Source: Candidatus Poribacteria bacterium (GTDB lineage Bacteria; Poribacteria; WGA-4E; WGA-3G). Taken from it: a stretch of DNA of 57,194 bases. Positions 7,736-16,933 of the stretch are shown one piece after another; position 1 is the stretch's first letter; every line of letters begins with the position of its first letter. The stretch lies in contig JAJDWI010000022.1 in NCBI GenBank assembly GCA_022825665.1, positions 1-57,194 on the forward strand, in the 5' to 3' direction. The notes beneath the pieces were generated by a model. That model worked only from the letters and a program-made list of their open reading frames with translations. It was not told the origin of the DNA and did no database searches. A program made the position numbers and the translations under genes.

Positions 7736-8785
7736 ATGTTGATCAGTGAAGACAACTTAAAAGAAATACTTTCAAAATTCATAGATGTCAGAATTCTTGT
7801 TATCGGTGATTTTTATCTTGATGCATACTGGCACATTGACAAAACACGTTCATCATTGTCGCTGGAGACGCCTTGGCATACCAATCCAGTGGTAGAACAA
7901 CATTATAGTCCTGGTGCGGCAGGCACAGTAACAAATAATCTAAAGGCATTGGGGGTTGGAACAGTCTATTCTTTAGGTGTCATTGGAGGTGATGGTTTCG
8001 GCACAACGCTTCTTGATTGTCTACAAGAGAAAGGATGTCTTACGGATTACATGGTCATAGTTCCGGATAGAGTCACACCTACATATCTGAAACCAATCCA
8101 CCGTGGGTATGAAAATGTAGAAACGGAAGGACCACGTTTTGATATTGAAAACCAACAGCCAATGTCAGCGAGTGTTGAAAATGAAGTAATTAAAGCACTT
8201 GAGGAGAGTGTATCTCAAGTAGATGGCATTATTATTGGAGATCAGATGGCACACGATAATTTAGGTGTTATCACTGACCGAATTAGAGAAAGATTGTGTG
8301 AATTAGCTCTTTCATATCCAGATAAGATATTTCTGGCAGACTCACGTGCAAGGATAGGGTTGTATACAAATGTTATCATCAAACCGAATCGTTTTGAAGC
8401 ACAACGGGCAATAGCATCACATTCGGATGTGAGTGCAGTTGATATAAATACGGCAAAACAGTGTGCTATATCGCTTTACAAACATACACAGGAATCTATA
8501 TACATAACCCTTGGTGAAGATGGGATCCTTGTCTATAACGATGAACAATTTTCACATATTCAGGGAATTCAAATAGAAGAAAAAACAGACCCGGTTGGAG
8601 CAGGTGATAGTGTATCTGCGGGGATCGTTTCAACGCTCTGTGCAGTAGGAAAAGAGAATATAGTAGAGGCAGCATTAATTGGGAATTTAGTTGCATCAGT
8701 AACCGTAACAAAAATAGGAACTACAGGAACTGCAGCACCAGATGAAGTGCTGCAAAGGTATAGGAGTGTCTATGGACGTAATTGA
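7736..8785 (+). CDS. PfkB-family carbohydrate kinase (RfaE/ribokinase-like)
   Basis: About 349 residues with the ribokinase fold. The N-terminal strand ILVIGDFYLDAYW and GAAGTVTNNLKALG form the substrate side. The PfkB signature DPVGAGDSVSAG near residue 290 carries the anion hole and the catalytic Asp. It is closest in style to the kinase half of ADP-heptose synthases, but no nucleotidyltransferase half is present, so the sugar is unknown. ATG 7736 has GGAG four bases upstream; an upstream in-frame ATG at 7715 would add seven residues. The 3' end overlaps the nitroreductase start by 14 bases, which indicates coupling. Confidence 0.82.
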   Translation: MLISEDNLKEILSKFIDVRILVIGDFYLDAYWHIDKTRSSLSLETPWHTNPVVEQHYSPGAAGTVTNNLKALGVGTVYSLGVIGGDGFGTTLLDCLQEKGCLTDYMVIVPDRVTPTYLKPIHRGYENVETEGPRFDIENQQPMSASVENEVIKALEESVSQVDGIIIGDQMAHDNLGVITDRIRERLCELALSYPDKIFLADSRARIGLYTNVIIKPNRFEAQRAIASHSDVSAVDINTAKQCAISLYKHTQESIYITLGEDGILVYNDEQFSHIQGIQIEEKTDPVGAGDSVSAGIVSTLCAVGKENIVEAALIGNLVASVTVTKIGTTGTAAPDEVLQRYRSVYGRN

Positions 8786-9566
8786 AGCAATCACTCAAAG
8801 ACGAAGTCATCGCGGTGAATATGAGAATCGTCCTATAGATGAATCTGACCTAAACTCAATAATTGAAGCAGCACGGTGGACACCTTCACCTTTCAACGTA
8901 CAACCGTGGGAGTTAATCTTAATTGAAGAGTCAGAAGGTAAAGAGGTACTTGCCAATTTGACTGAGAAGGCAATTGTTGAACAGTTCAAGGATGCAAAGT
9001 TCTTAGATGACAATAGTGTCTGGATGTGTCTCAATGAAACAGAATGGCAAGAACGGGGTGATGGTGTACTACTTGCTGACCATGTTACGCTACCAAAGTT
9101 ACTTGAAGACGGCACAAACAAAATAACCGGTAACATTCTGAAAGGGTTGCTAAAACATGCGAAGTCTTTGACAATTTTGGGGCATTTAGGGGCAGGTAAA
9201 ATTCCTGCAAAGGATATTTCAAAACAAGTACGCGAGTCTCCACTGTTAGTTTTAATAACGATGAATACAAATAGACGACCTCCGGGTGAAGGGGCAACTC
9301 GATGGATGTGGTTGAGTATGGGTATGATGATACAGAATATGCTCCTTGCTGCAACCGCACTTGGAATTGGGGTGCAATTTGTCAGTGCTCCTTTAGAAAA
9401 AGAAACAGACCGAGATGAAATTCGTGAACATTTCGATATTCCTGATACACATGAAGTAATGACACTATTAAGGTTAGGGTATGTCAGTTCTGAGGATGGA
9501 AATTCAGTTAGATTGGATTCCTCTGAATTTGTGCATTTTGATAAAGTTAGGAATAAGGATAGTTGA
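8772..9566 (+). CDS. Nitroreductase-family FMN oxidoreductase
   Basis: The 264-residue protein begins VIEAITQRRSHRGEY, the usual FMN-phosphate-binding start of nitroreductases, followed by AARWTPSPFNVQPWE. The C-terminal half has the second FMN-binding region around GMMIQNMLLAATALGIG. Family members reduce nitro groups, quinones, flavins or enones with NAD(P)H. ATG 8772 was chosen because AGGAG lies five bases upstream and the overlap with the kinase gene favours translational coupling. The insert at about residues 60-130 is longer than in minimal family members. Confidence 0.82.
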   Translation: MDVIEAITQRRSHRGEYENRPIDESDLNSIIEAARWTPSPFNVQPWELILIEESEGKEVLANLTEKAIVEQFKDAKFLDDNSVWMCLNETEWQERGDGVLLADHVTLPKLLEDGTNKITGNILKGLLKHAKSLTILGHLGAGKIPAKDISKQVRESPLLVLITMNTNRRPPGEGATRWMWLSMGMMIQNMLLAATALGIGVQFVSAPLEKETDRDEIREHFDIPDTHEVMTLLRLGYVSSEDGNSVRLDSSEFVHFDKVRNKDS

Positions 9567-9595
9567 AGTGCTGAAACAGCTGTTGTATACAAACC

Positions 9596-10615
9596 TTATA
9601 GTTTCTGTTCTTCAACTAACTCTTCATTATATGCGAACAGGGCAGGCGTTCCACCAGTATGCAGGAAGATAACAGTATCGTTGGAATCTAATCTTCCCTC
9701 TCTGATATGATCAATAAGGCATGCCATTGCTTTCCCAGTGTAGACAGGATCAAGTAAAATACCTTCAGTGCTTGCTACCAATTTGACGGCAGCGATACAT
9801 TCTGGGGTTAAGTATCCGTATGCTTCACCGATATAATCATCTGTATTTAGGATATCTGATTCTATCACACGAGTATCAAGATTTAATATATCCGCAGCGG
9901 AATTGGCTGCATCGCATATCCGCTCGATCTTCCCTTCCCAGAGAATCGGAGCACATGCATAAGTCTTTAGTTTCATACCGAGTGCTTTTGTACCAAGCAC
10001 TAAGCCTGCTTGAGTTCCACCTACCGATGAGGCATATATCCAATCTGCGTCAATACCAATCTGATTCTGTTGTTCATTAATTTCAGCGACACACCACGTA
10101 AATGCAACCGCAGCAAGAGCAGTTGAACGGGGAAAAGTAACGACATAAGGTTTGAGTCCGTCTGCTTCTAATTTCTCAGCAAACTTCAATTTATGTTCTT
10201 CTAATTCAGGACCGAATGGGATATCCACGACTTCAACATCTGCACCTGCAAGATGGTCTAACAGTAAATTACCCTGCACGATACTTTTATGATCCCGTGC
10301 CAGACGTAGATAGCATTTTAAACCAAGTTTACTACAGGCTGCAGCTGCTTGTCGGCAGTGATTAGATTGTGACGCAGCACCGTGTACGATTGTATCTGCA
10401 CCTTGATGCACAGCATCACCAATCGTGAATGTCAATTGTCTAACTTTATTGCCACCAATAGCTAAGCCAGAACAATCCTCGCGTTTGATATAAATGTGTG
10501 GACCACCAAGTGCTTCAGATAGACGTGGGCATTCCTCAAGAGGGGTAGGGAAATGCCCAATATTCACTTGTGGAATCTGTGAGATGTTATGAAGTAATTT
10601 TTCTCGAGTAACCAC
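9596..10615 (-). CDS. PLP-dependent D-cysteine desulfhydrase / ACC deaminase family enzyme
   Basis: The 339-residue fold-type II PLP enzyme has the Schiff-base lysine in SGLAIGGNKVRQL at about residue 56, the substrate loop HGAASQSNHCRQ, and the phosphate cup SVGGTQAGLVLG at about 195. The family includes D-cysteine desulfhydrase (D-Cys to pyruvate, sulfide and ammonia) and ACC deaminase; the sequence alone does not separate them, but the general layout resembles DcyD-like proteins. The start is GTG at 10615, three bases after the stop of the upstream gene, so the two are co-transcribed. Confidence 0.8.
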   Translation of the reverse strand: MVTREKLLHNISQIPQVNIGHFPTPLEECPRLSEALGGPHIYIKREDCSGLAIGGNKVRQLTFTIGDAVHQGADTIVHGAASQSNHCRQAAAACSKLGLKCYLRLARDHKSIVQGNLLLDHLAGADVEVVDIPFGPELEEHKLKFAEKLEADGLKPYVVTFPRSTALAAVAFTWCVAEINEQQNQIGIDADWIYASSVGGTQAGLVLGTKALGMKLKTYACAPILWEGKIERICDAANSAADILNLDTRVIESDILNTDDYIGEAYGYLTPECIAAVKLVASTEGILLDPVYTGKAMACLIDHIREGRLDSNDTVIFLHTGGTPALFAYNEELVEEQKL

Positions 10616-10618
10616 TTG

Positions 10619-12244
10619 TTATTCCGCTTGAACCACGACAGCGTTTTGGATTATCCGTTCTCCACCTTTTAATTGTATACCCGGTGAAATGACTTCAACA
10701 ATCGTATCGGATTCAAATTCGCTGCTTCGTTTTTCTTTAGCCTCATGGATATTAGGGGAAAACTTTGTTTTACCCGGCTCAATAGGTATCAATTCGTAAT
10801 CCACTAAACTAAGGAACCAATTTAATCTTGTTTGGACGGACTTAAGGGAACTGTACTCAGCCACGGTTGGAAATAGTTCATCTCTAACGAATTCAAGTAA
10901 AAACTTTTTAAAAACAGAAACTCTAACTTTTTCTGCATGCTTCTGTTCAAGTGAAGCCAACTTTTTAGAAAAACGGTTGAGATAACTATCGCAGTCTTTC
11001 TGAATATGTTCAAGATCATTGTCAGATGATGCAGTTCTATCCGGGAAAAGAGTTGGGGCGGGTGCATCTATACCCCGTGTCTGTTTAAGAGTTTGCTTCA
11101 AATCCTCTTCAATCTTCTTAAGGTCCTCAGCCAGAGTTTCTTTAGTCTTACTGTTCTTTTTTGCATCCTTTTGCCATGCACTTATCTCGTTCACCATGAG
11201 ATTCAGAAGTAGTATGGCAGTCTGTTGTTCATCTAAAGAGTCAAGGTCCCAATTGTCAAGAGGTATACCGGAACCTGTATTGTAATCAGTTTCCAACTTT
11301 TCCAAATCTGCATGAAATTTCTCATGTATATGTTTGTTTTGCTCAAGATAGTGTTGCTTTTTCTTGTTCTGAGAACTAAATCCCATCACTCCTGCTAATT
11401 GAGCAAAGACACCATTTTTTTTGTTTTTACCATTTGAGGAAACAGAAGCACGTGGTGGTATAAAATTCGTTTGTTTCTTAGTAGCACTTTTTGGCATCGT
11501 AGGAACTTTAATCTTAAACCTAAGTTCAGCACTTACATCTGGTAGAAAGTCTCCAATATATTGCGACTTGCGTTTTGGTATATCGGAATCATCAGATTCT
11601 TTTGCATTAATATCTTCCTGGACTGTATCACTTTTTGAGGGATGATTTACATCAATGTCTACATTGTTATCAGAGATTTCAGCTTCTACACTCGTAGCAA
11701 CATCCGTTTCAGGATAAGCATTTTCAGGTTCACTCTCTCGTATTTCTTCTGATACAACGTCATCTACGTGTTGTGGAATTGAGGAATTATTTTCTGCCAC
11801 TGAATTTACATCATCAATTCCTTGCTGTTGTTGATTCTCTGTGTCATCAATTTCTTCAACAACATTAGGTGTTTCAAGTGCCTGGTTTTCAACTGTAGGT
11901 TCTGATGATGTCTCAGGCATTTCCACTGGATTATTGCTACTGAGCAGTCTTAACTCTTCCAATATCTTCTCAGTATAAGTGGCAATAGGTTCATGACTAT
12001 CAACATAAAATGCCAACTTGTGCGAATGTATTACCTCTGGTGGCACGACCACATCTTGTACCATTCCCGTCAATTGAAATGATGTCCAATTGACACGACC
12101 ACTAAGTGGTTGCTGTTGAAACATCACACGTAAACGTCTGCCTTCTTCTCCTGTGTTTAATACACTCATGACAATATGGGGTCCATTTTGGCTAAAACTC
12201 ACTTCGATACCCCGAAAACTACCAGATACACTGTTCGCTGCCAT
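10619..12244 (-). CDS. Unknown protein with acidic linker and GrpE-like coiled-coil C-terminus
   Basis: The 541-residue protein has three parts: an N-terminal beta-rich domain of about 110 residues, a long acidic low-complexity linker (about 115-225), and a helical C-terminal half with coiled-coil heptads (about 290-430). The last 40 residues (DTIVEVISPGIQLKGGERI and then IQNAVVVQA) resemble the beta-wing end of GrpE nucleotide-exchange factors, which act on DnaK. This is inference; a true GrpE is about 200 residues and lacks the N-terminal parts. AAAGGAG precedes the ATG. The D-cysteine desulfhydrase-like gene follows directly. Confidence 0.6.
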   Translation of the reverse strand: MAANSVSGSFRGIEVSFSQNGPHIVMSVLNTGEEGRRLRVMFQQQPLSGRVNWTSFQLTGMVQDVVVPPEVIHSHKLAFYVDSHEPIATYTEKILEELRLLSSNNPVEMPETSSEPTVENQALETPNVVEEIDDTENQQQQGIDDVNSVAENNSSIPQHVDDVVSEEIRESEPENAYPETDVATSVEAEISDNNVDIDVNHPSKSDTVQEDINAKESDDSDIPKRKSQYIGDFLPDVSAELRFKIKVPTMPKSATKKQTNFIPPRASVSSNGKNKKNGVFAQLAGVMGFSSQNKKKQHYLEQNKHIHEKFHADLEKLETDYNTGSGIPLDNWDLDSLDEQQTAILLLNLMVNEISAWQKDAKKNSKTKETLAEDLKKIEEDLKQTLKQTRGIDAPAPTLFPDRTASSDNDLEHIQKDCDSYLNRFSKKLASLEQKHAEKVRVSVFKKFLLEFVRDELFPTVAEYSSLKSVQTRLNWFLSLVDYELIPIEPGKTKFSPNIHEAKEKRSSEFESDTIVEVISPGIQLKGGERIIQNAVVVQAE

Positions 12245-12324
12245 AAGTAAGTCTCCTTTAATAAATCTGCAATTGTACCATCTTTTTCAATTTTTCTATT
12301 ATTTAATTAAGATATAAAAAGGGT

Positions 12325-12381
12325 TCCGAACGGTTAAAACTAACCTATCCAAAAAAGTCCATAATATATAAACCGTTCGGA
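12325..12381. repeat. 11-bp inverted repeat in intergenic DNA
   Basis: TCCGAACGGTT (12325-12335) and AACCGTTCGGA (12371-12381) are perfect inverted copies 35 bases apart, upstream of the GrpE-tailed gene. They could be an operator pair or a hairpin. The rest of 12245-12620 shows no gene. Confidence 0.4.
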
Positions 12382-12620
12382 CTGTCAGGATTTTTACGCA
12401 GTAAAACCACAAATGTGGATACTAACCAACAACGGGTATATGTTAAGGAAACAAGGTGTTCGCGCATAAATCCTTACCCTATTATATTCATTTTAACGTT
12501 ATTATTACCTATGGGTTACAGAAACACTTAATGTTATGGTGGGTATATGAATGAAATAATGAAAGGATATATTGATTGGATTTCTGTCAAAATATATCCT
12601 GTTATCTTTTTAAACTAATG

Positions 12621-15600
12621 CTAACGTCTTACAACCATTTTCCGGGTTTGGGAATAATCTCCTGCAGTAAGTGTATAATAATAAACACCGCTGGCGACAG
12701 GTTCACCATGCATATTCCGTCCATTCCAATAAGCAGTGTGCTTTCCAGTTCTTTGAAAACCCAATGAATGATGAAACACAAGACGACCTTGTGAATTATA
12801 TACTGACAGCGATGCATAGCTATTGTTTGCAAGTGAGTAAGGAATCCAAGTTTCCGGATTGAACGGATTTGGGTGGTTTTGGAAGAGTTGATTTGTAGGT
12901 AATGAAATCAACGGTTTAGTTTGTGAAAGAGAGTCAGTTGATACTTCTTCGACCGCAAGTTTGGAGGAGTCTGTATTAATGCGGAATGTTTTAAGTTGAA
13001 ATCTATCTGTAATATATACAGCTGTGTCGTTAACGACAAGGTCAGTAGGGGATTGCAATTGCGTATAACGTGATTGACGATGCATAGAACGAGTATCTAT
13101 AATTTGTAGTGAGTCAATATCAAGCAGGTAGAGAAAATGTCCAATAACTTCAGCTGCAATTGGTAATCGTGTATCTGTATACTCTTGGGTAAGTACGGGT
13201 TGAATAGGATTTTGTACATTTAATTGTAGTACACCGTTCAGGTTGTCTAATACAAATAGATGGTTATCATCAAGAGTGACATTTGTCGCATTACCTATCG
13301 TATTATATTGAGAAATTGGACGTGGTTGTGCTGGGTCTTCAATATCTAAAATCTGAACGCCACCATCCAACGAAGCAATATATACATGTGATGCATTATG
13401 CGTCATTCTGTATGCTGATCCAGGTAAATTTCGTTGTGATACTATTTGACTGCGGGCAAGGTCTTTTATATCAACTACAATAAGGTCCTTTGCACATAAA
13501 TATGCGTAGTCTTGAATCAAGGTAATATCCCAAACAGGATGTGTTGTTGGAATATGTACAAGTTTTTCACCCGTTCGTATATTTATGACATCCATACCAT
13601 TTTCAATTCCAACATAAACGTATGGATTTTGAAGATGAACACTTAGTACTCCCTGTTCTCCATCGAAAGACCGAGTGACCTGCGAAATCTCACCATTATA
13701 TGGATCAGTCAGTTCGGCAGTTTTCAATCCACCTATTCCGTTTGCAATTGCAATTGTAGTATTAACTCCGTTATCTTCTACATCAAGTGAATAGGCAATA
13801 CCTCCAGTATGATAGTGATTAACCCATGTTGGTATATCAGGATGTGTTACATCTATGGTTTGAATTCCTCCTTTACCATCCGCAACATACGCATAAGTTC
13901 CCTTATCTGTATCAGAATACCATAGAGCAACATCTTCAGCATTTCCAAATGTTGGAATTGAAGAAATAACACGTGGTGAATTCGTATTATTAACATTAAC
14001 GATTTGAAGTCCTGATTGACGGTCAGTCAGATATAATAACTCTTGAAAGAAATTAATTGATGAGACGTTTCCTGGCGTGTTTGCCTGAGACACGATTCTT
14101 GGTGCAATCAGATTAGCAAAATTCATTATACGAAGATCGCCAGATGCAACAAGTACAAAATTTCCCAATATATCAAAATCAGTTGCAAGAATAGAGACTA
14201 TCCCATTAACCGTAAAACCTCCAAGTTGATCTGGAGTCAATATGTATAATCCCTGAGCATTATCACTTAAATAAATTGTTCCATCATCGTTTGTTGAGAC
14301 ATTTAATGGTGTGCCAGCTGTTTGAAATGTACGTCTTGGTTGCGGTTTGTCGTGATTGTGTATATCCTGTTGATCATATATCAACAGACCCCGCACTGCA
14401 TCAAGTGCATATAAATTACCATCTGATATATATACATCAAGGGCATCTTGTAATCCTGAGAGTGTTTTTAACAATAGTGGTGATGTGGGCTGATTAACAT
14501 CAATAACATGTATTCCCGATTCCCCATCCGCGATATAGACATTATCTCCATCAATGGCGATAGCTTGAGCAATTCCGGGTGTCTCAATTTCACCAATATG
14601 TATTGGTGATGGGTTTAAAGTAAATATCTCAACACCCCAATCACTTGCAGCAAAGGCTTTATCATCCTGTATAACAATCTCGTAATAGTTGCTTGATAGA
14701 TGAATTTGTGTCATCGGTTCAAGTTTTGGAAAGTTATCTGATGGAATTAAAGATATTCCTACATTTCGTATTGTGTTAATCATTTCAGTGTTGCTTTTTG
14801 AAGGAAATGTAACTGTGTTAGGCATCCACTGTCCATCCAATGGATTTATATTTCTTTCAGGTGTATTTTGTAATATATTTATTGCTGCATTTCCCTCTCC
14901 CTGAATAGCAAGATAACGGAACGACTGTGGATATTCGGAGGTAACAATTAAAAGGATCTCTCCTTCACGTTTTAAATGCGATAGCTCCATCTTATTAATA
15001 CCTTGATTATTAGGATTGTTTGGTTCAGGTACTGATGGAACAGGAGTGATTATGGGACGATTTCTGTTGGGTTCAAAATATGCTATATTTGCATATAACT
15101 TTGATTGATTGTTTGATATCAAGGTCAATTCAAGGTTTTCTGGTAAATTCTGAAAGAGAATATATTCTACACCCCAACTGTCTATAGGTATATCATCTGA
15201 CATATACGGAAAACGAGCGATACGAGATGTGCGTTTTGTCACTTTCCGATTAGGCAGGTTTTGATAACTAAGTTGCCTACCGTTAACAGGATTGTTTAAC
15301 CAATTCGCAATACACCAATATAGAAAAACGTCAACAATGTTTTTATTATCACCTAATGAAGTATTTATCGCTGGTAGTCCGAGTGAATCTTCTGCTGCAA
15401 GTCTACGTATGAAGTCAATGCCGCCATGGTTTTCATAAAGGTATAGAAGAAACATAAATGCTGCGCCATAATAAGATTCAAAATTGTTAGCGGTCGTCAA
15501 TGATATACTTGGTTCTGCAAGGTAACCATCCACAAATAATGTATGAACAGTACCATAAACTCCCCACTCTGTTAGCGAAGCAATACCTTCCTCTAACCAA

Positions 15601-16289
15601 CGTTGATCGGTCGTCCCTCCATTCTGATACCAATTCACAAGATGTGCAAATTCGTGGGCAAGACTGCTATAGAAGGTATGCCGTGAACGTTGCTTGAATT
15701 GAAAAATGTCCAAATACAACATATCTCTTCGGTTACTTGTTGGATATGTTGGGTGCTGGTCAATTGGTGAAAAATACCCTCCGTAATCTCTGGCAGACAT
15801 ATTCATGCCAACATCGTGAAATAGGATAGTGATTTTATTGTCCCGATCTAAACCGGGTTGAAACTCTGATCCAATCCAGTGATGTACTTCAGAATATATC
15901 TTTGTATCAAAAGTATCCGCAACTGCTTCTGCTTCATTATCTGTAAGCATATCTTGGAAAGTTTCATCAATATAGATGTAGCAATGTGCACCTACTGCAA
16001 CACATTTTGCTTTGATTGATGCTGTGGGTATGTGAATAAAAAATCGGTCAATTTGTCCTTTTTTGGCAGGTGCTGCAGGTGCTGCTAATATGTTATTAAT
16101 GCTTGTACTGTTCTGTAGGTTAGCGGGGGGTATATGCTGACACAACAGCGGTGTCCCACACTTCCATGGTTCTGCGTGTAGAATTATATAGTTTCCACAT
16201 AACCATCCAATTATCAGGATAGCACAGATGCCAAACAGTTTTCGTGAGATATAAGTTGAATTTTTGAGAATATGTATAGAATTAGACAT
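12621..16289 (-). CDS. Giant exported metalloprotease-like protein with LVIVD propeller and C-terminal sorting domain
   Basis: The 1222-residue protein begins with a membrane/signal segment (about 18-36). A zincin-type protease domain follows with HEFAH at 212-216 and a downstream Glu (WLEEGIASL). From about residue 560 to 1110 there are many LVIVD-type repeats (for example SGIHVIDVNQPTSPLLL, GVQILDIEDPAQPRPIS), which build beta-propellers. The last 80 residues form a FlgD-like/T9SS type A-like sorting domain (NPFNPETWIPYSL, then ASGVYYYTL). Export followed by surface attachment or release is inferred. It stands alone between other operons. The protease is predicted active because HExxH is intact; the substrate is unknown. 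Confidence 0.8.
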   Translation of the reverse strand: MSNSIHILKNSTYISRKLFGICAILIIGWLCGNYIILHAEPWKCGTPLLCQHIPPANLQNSTSINNILAAPAAPAKKGQIDRFFIHIPTASIKAKCVAVGAHCYIYIDETFQDMLTDNEAEAVADTFDTKIYSEVHHWIGSEFQPGLDRDNKITILFHDVGMNMSARDYGGYFSPIDQHPTYPTSNRRDMLYLDIFQFKQRSRHTFYSSLAHEFAHLVNWYQNGGTTDQRWLEEGIASLTEWGVYGTVHTLFVDGYLAEPSISLTTANNFESYYGAAFMFLLYLYENHGGIDFIRRLAAEDSLGLPAINTSLGDNKNIVDVFLYWCIANWLNNPVNGRQLSYQNLPNRKVTKRTSRIARFPYMSDDIPIDSWGVEYILFQNLPENLELTLISNNQSKLYANIAYFEPNRNRPIITPVPSVPEPNNPNNQGINKMELSHLKREGEILLIVTSEYPQSFRYLAIQGEGNAAINILQNTPERNINPLDGQWMPNTVTFPSKSNTEMINTIRNVGISLIPSDNFPKLEPMTQIHLSSNYYEIVIQDDKAFAASDWGVEIFTLNPSPIHIGEIETPGIAQAIAIDGDNVYIADGESGIHVIDVNQPTSPLLLKTLSGLQDALDVYISDGNLYALDAVRGLLIYDQQDIHNHDKPQPRRTFQTAGTPLNVSTNDDGTIYLSDNAQGLYILTPDQLGGFTVNGIVSILATDFDILGNFVLVASGDLRIMNFANLIAPRIVSQANTPGNVSSINFFQELLYLTDRQSGLQIVNVNNTNSPRVISSIPTFGNAEDVALWYSDTDKGTYAYVADGKGGIQTIDVTHPDIPTWVNHYHTGGIAYSLDVEDNGVNTTIAIANGIGGLKTAELTDPYNGEISQVTRSFDGEQGVLSVHLQNPYVYVGIENGMDVINIRTGEKLVHIPTTHPVWDITLIQDYAYLCAKDLIVVDIKDLARSQIVSQRNLPGSAYRMTHNASHVYIASLDGGVQILDIEDPAQPRPISQYNTIGNATNVTLDDNHLFVLDNLNGVLQLNVQNPIQPVLTQEYTDTRLPIAAEVIGHFLYLLDIDSLQIIDTRSMHRQSRYTQLQSPTDLVVNDTAVYITDRFQLKTFRINTDSSKLAVEEVSTDSLSQTKPLISLPTNQLFQNHPNPFNPETWIPYSLANNSYASLSVYNSQGRLVFHHSLGFQRTGKHTAYWNGRNMHGEPVASGVYYYTLTAGDYSQTRKMVVRR

Positions 16290-16470
16290 TAGAACAATAA
16301 TGGATGACTCTTTATCACTTTTTGAATATAATAGTGTGAGTCTATAAAAAAGGATAGATAATCTAAAAACATCATAGTCATTGTATATTCTGTTAGTTTA
16401 CTGAAACTGATTGAGTCCTACACTTTGAGACTAAATAATGTATTTAGATCTTTGATTAAATAGTAATAAA

Positions 16471-16896
16471 ATGGTAATGAAACCTTTTGAATTCATAGAA
16501 CATACTGCCGATGCAGGTTTGCTTGTTCGGGGAGATTCGCTTATATCCCTTTTCACGAATGCAGCACACGGTCTATTTGAAATGATCGCAGTTGTTAATT
16601 CAATAGATGAAGCATCTGAAATAGACATTCACGTTCAAGCTGATACGATTGAAGCGTTAATTGTTGCTTGGTTAGATGAGTTGAATTATAGACATGAAAC
16701 GGAAGAAATGTTTTTTAAACGTGTAGAGATTCTCAATCTCAGTTCTACAGAGTTAAGTGCTAAAGTCTATGGTGAACCAACGAATTTTGATAAACATGTT
16801 GTATATACTGAGATAAAGGCGATTACATACCATCAACTATATGTGAAACAGAATCCTAACGGTGATTGGGAGGCACAGGTCATATTTGATTTATAG
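16471..16896 (+). CDS. Archease family protein
   Basis: The 141-residue product matches archease over its full length. FEFIEHTADAGL at the N-terminus supplies the family His and Asp metal-site residues, and the middle has LIVAWLDELNYRHETEEMFF. The C-terminus has the expected VVYTEIKAITYHQLYV and ends IFDL. Archease activates the RNA ligase RtcB by helping its guanylylation; rtcB is not in the window. The start is either ATG 16471 or the second ATG at 16477 (MKPFEF), which better matches family lengths. No good Shine-Dalgarno is visible. Confidence 0.85.
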   Translation: MVMKPFEFIEHTADAGLLVRGDSLISLFTNAAHGLFEMIAVVNSIDEASEIDIHVQADTIEALIVAWLDELNYRHETEEMFFKRVEILNLSSTELSAKVYGEPTNFDKHVVYTEIKAITYHQLYVKQNPNGDWEAQVIFDL

Positions 16897-16933
16897 CCAA
16901 TATCAAATTATAGTTATTCAATGTTTATATCTC

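Noticed and set aside
8807-9592. 261-residue frame antisense to the nitroreductase gene
   Set aside because: Shadow of a well-supported gene; the sequence shows no fold or family motif.
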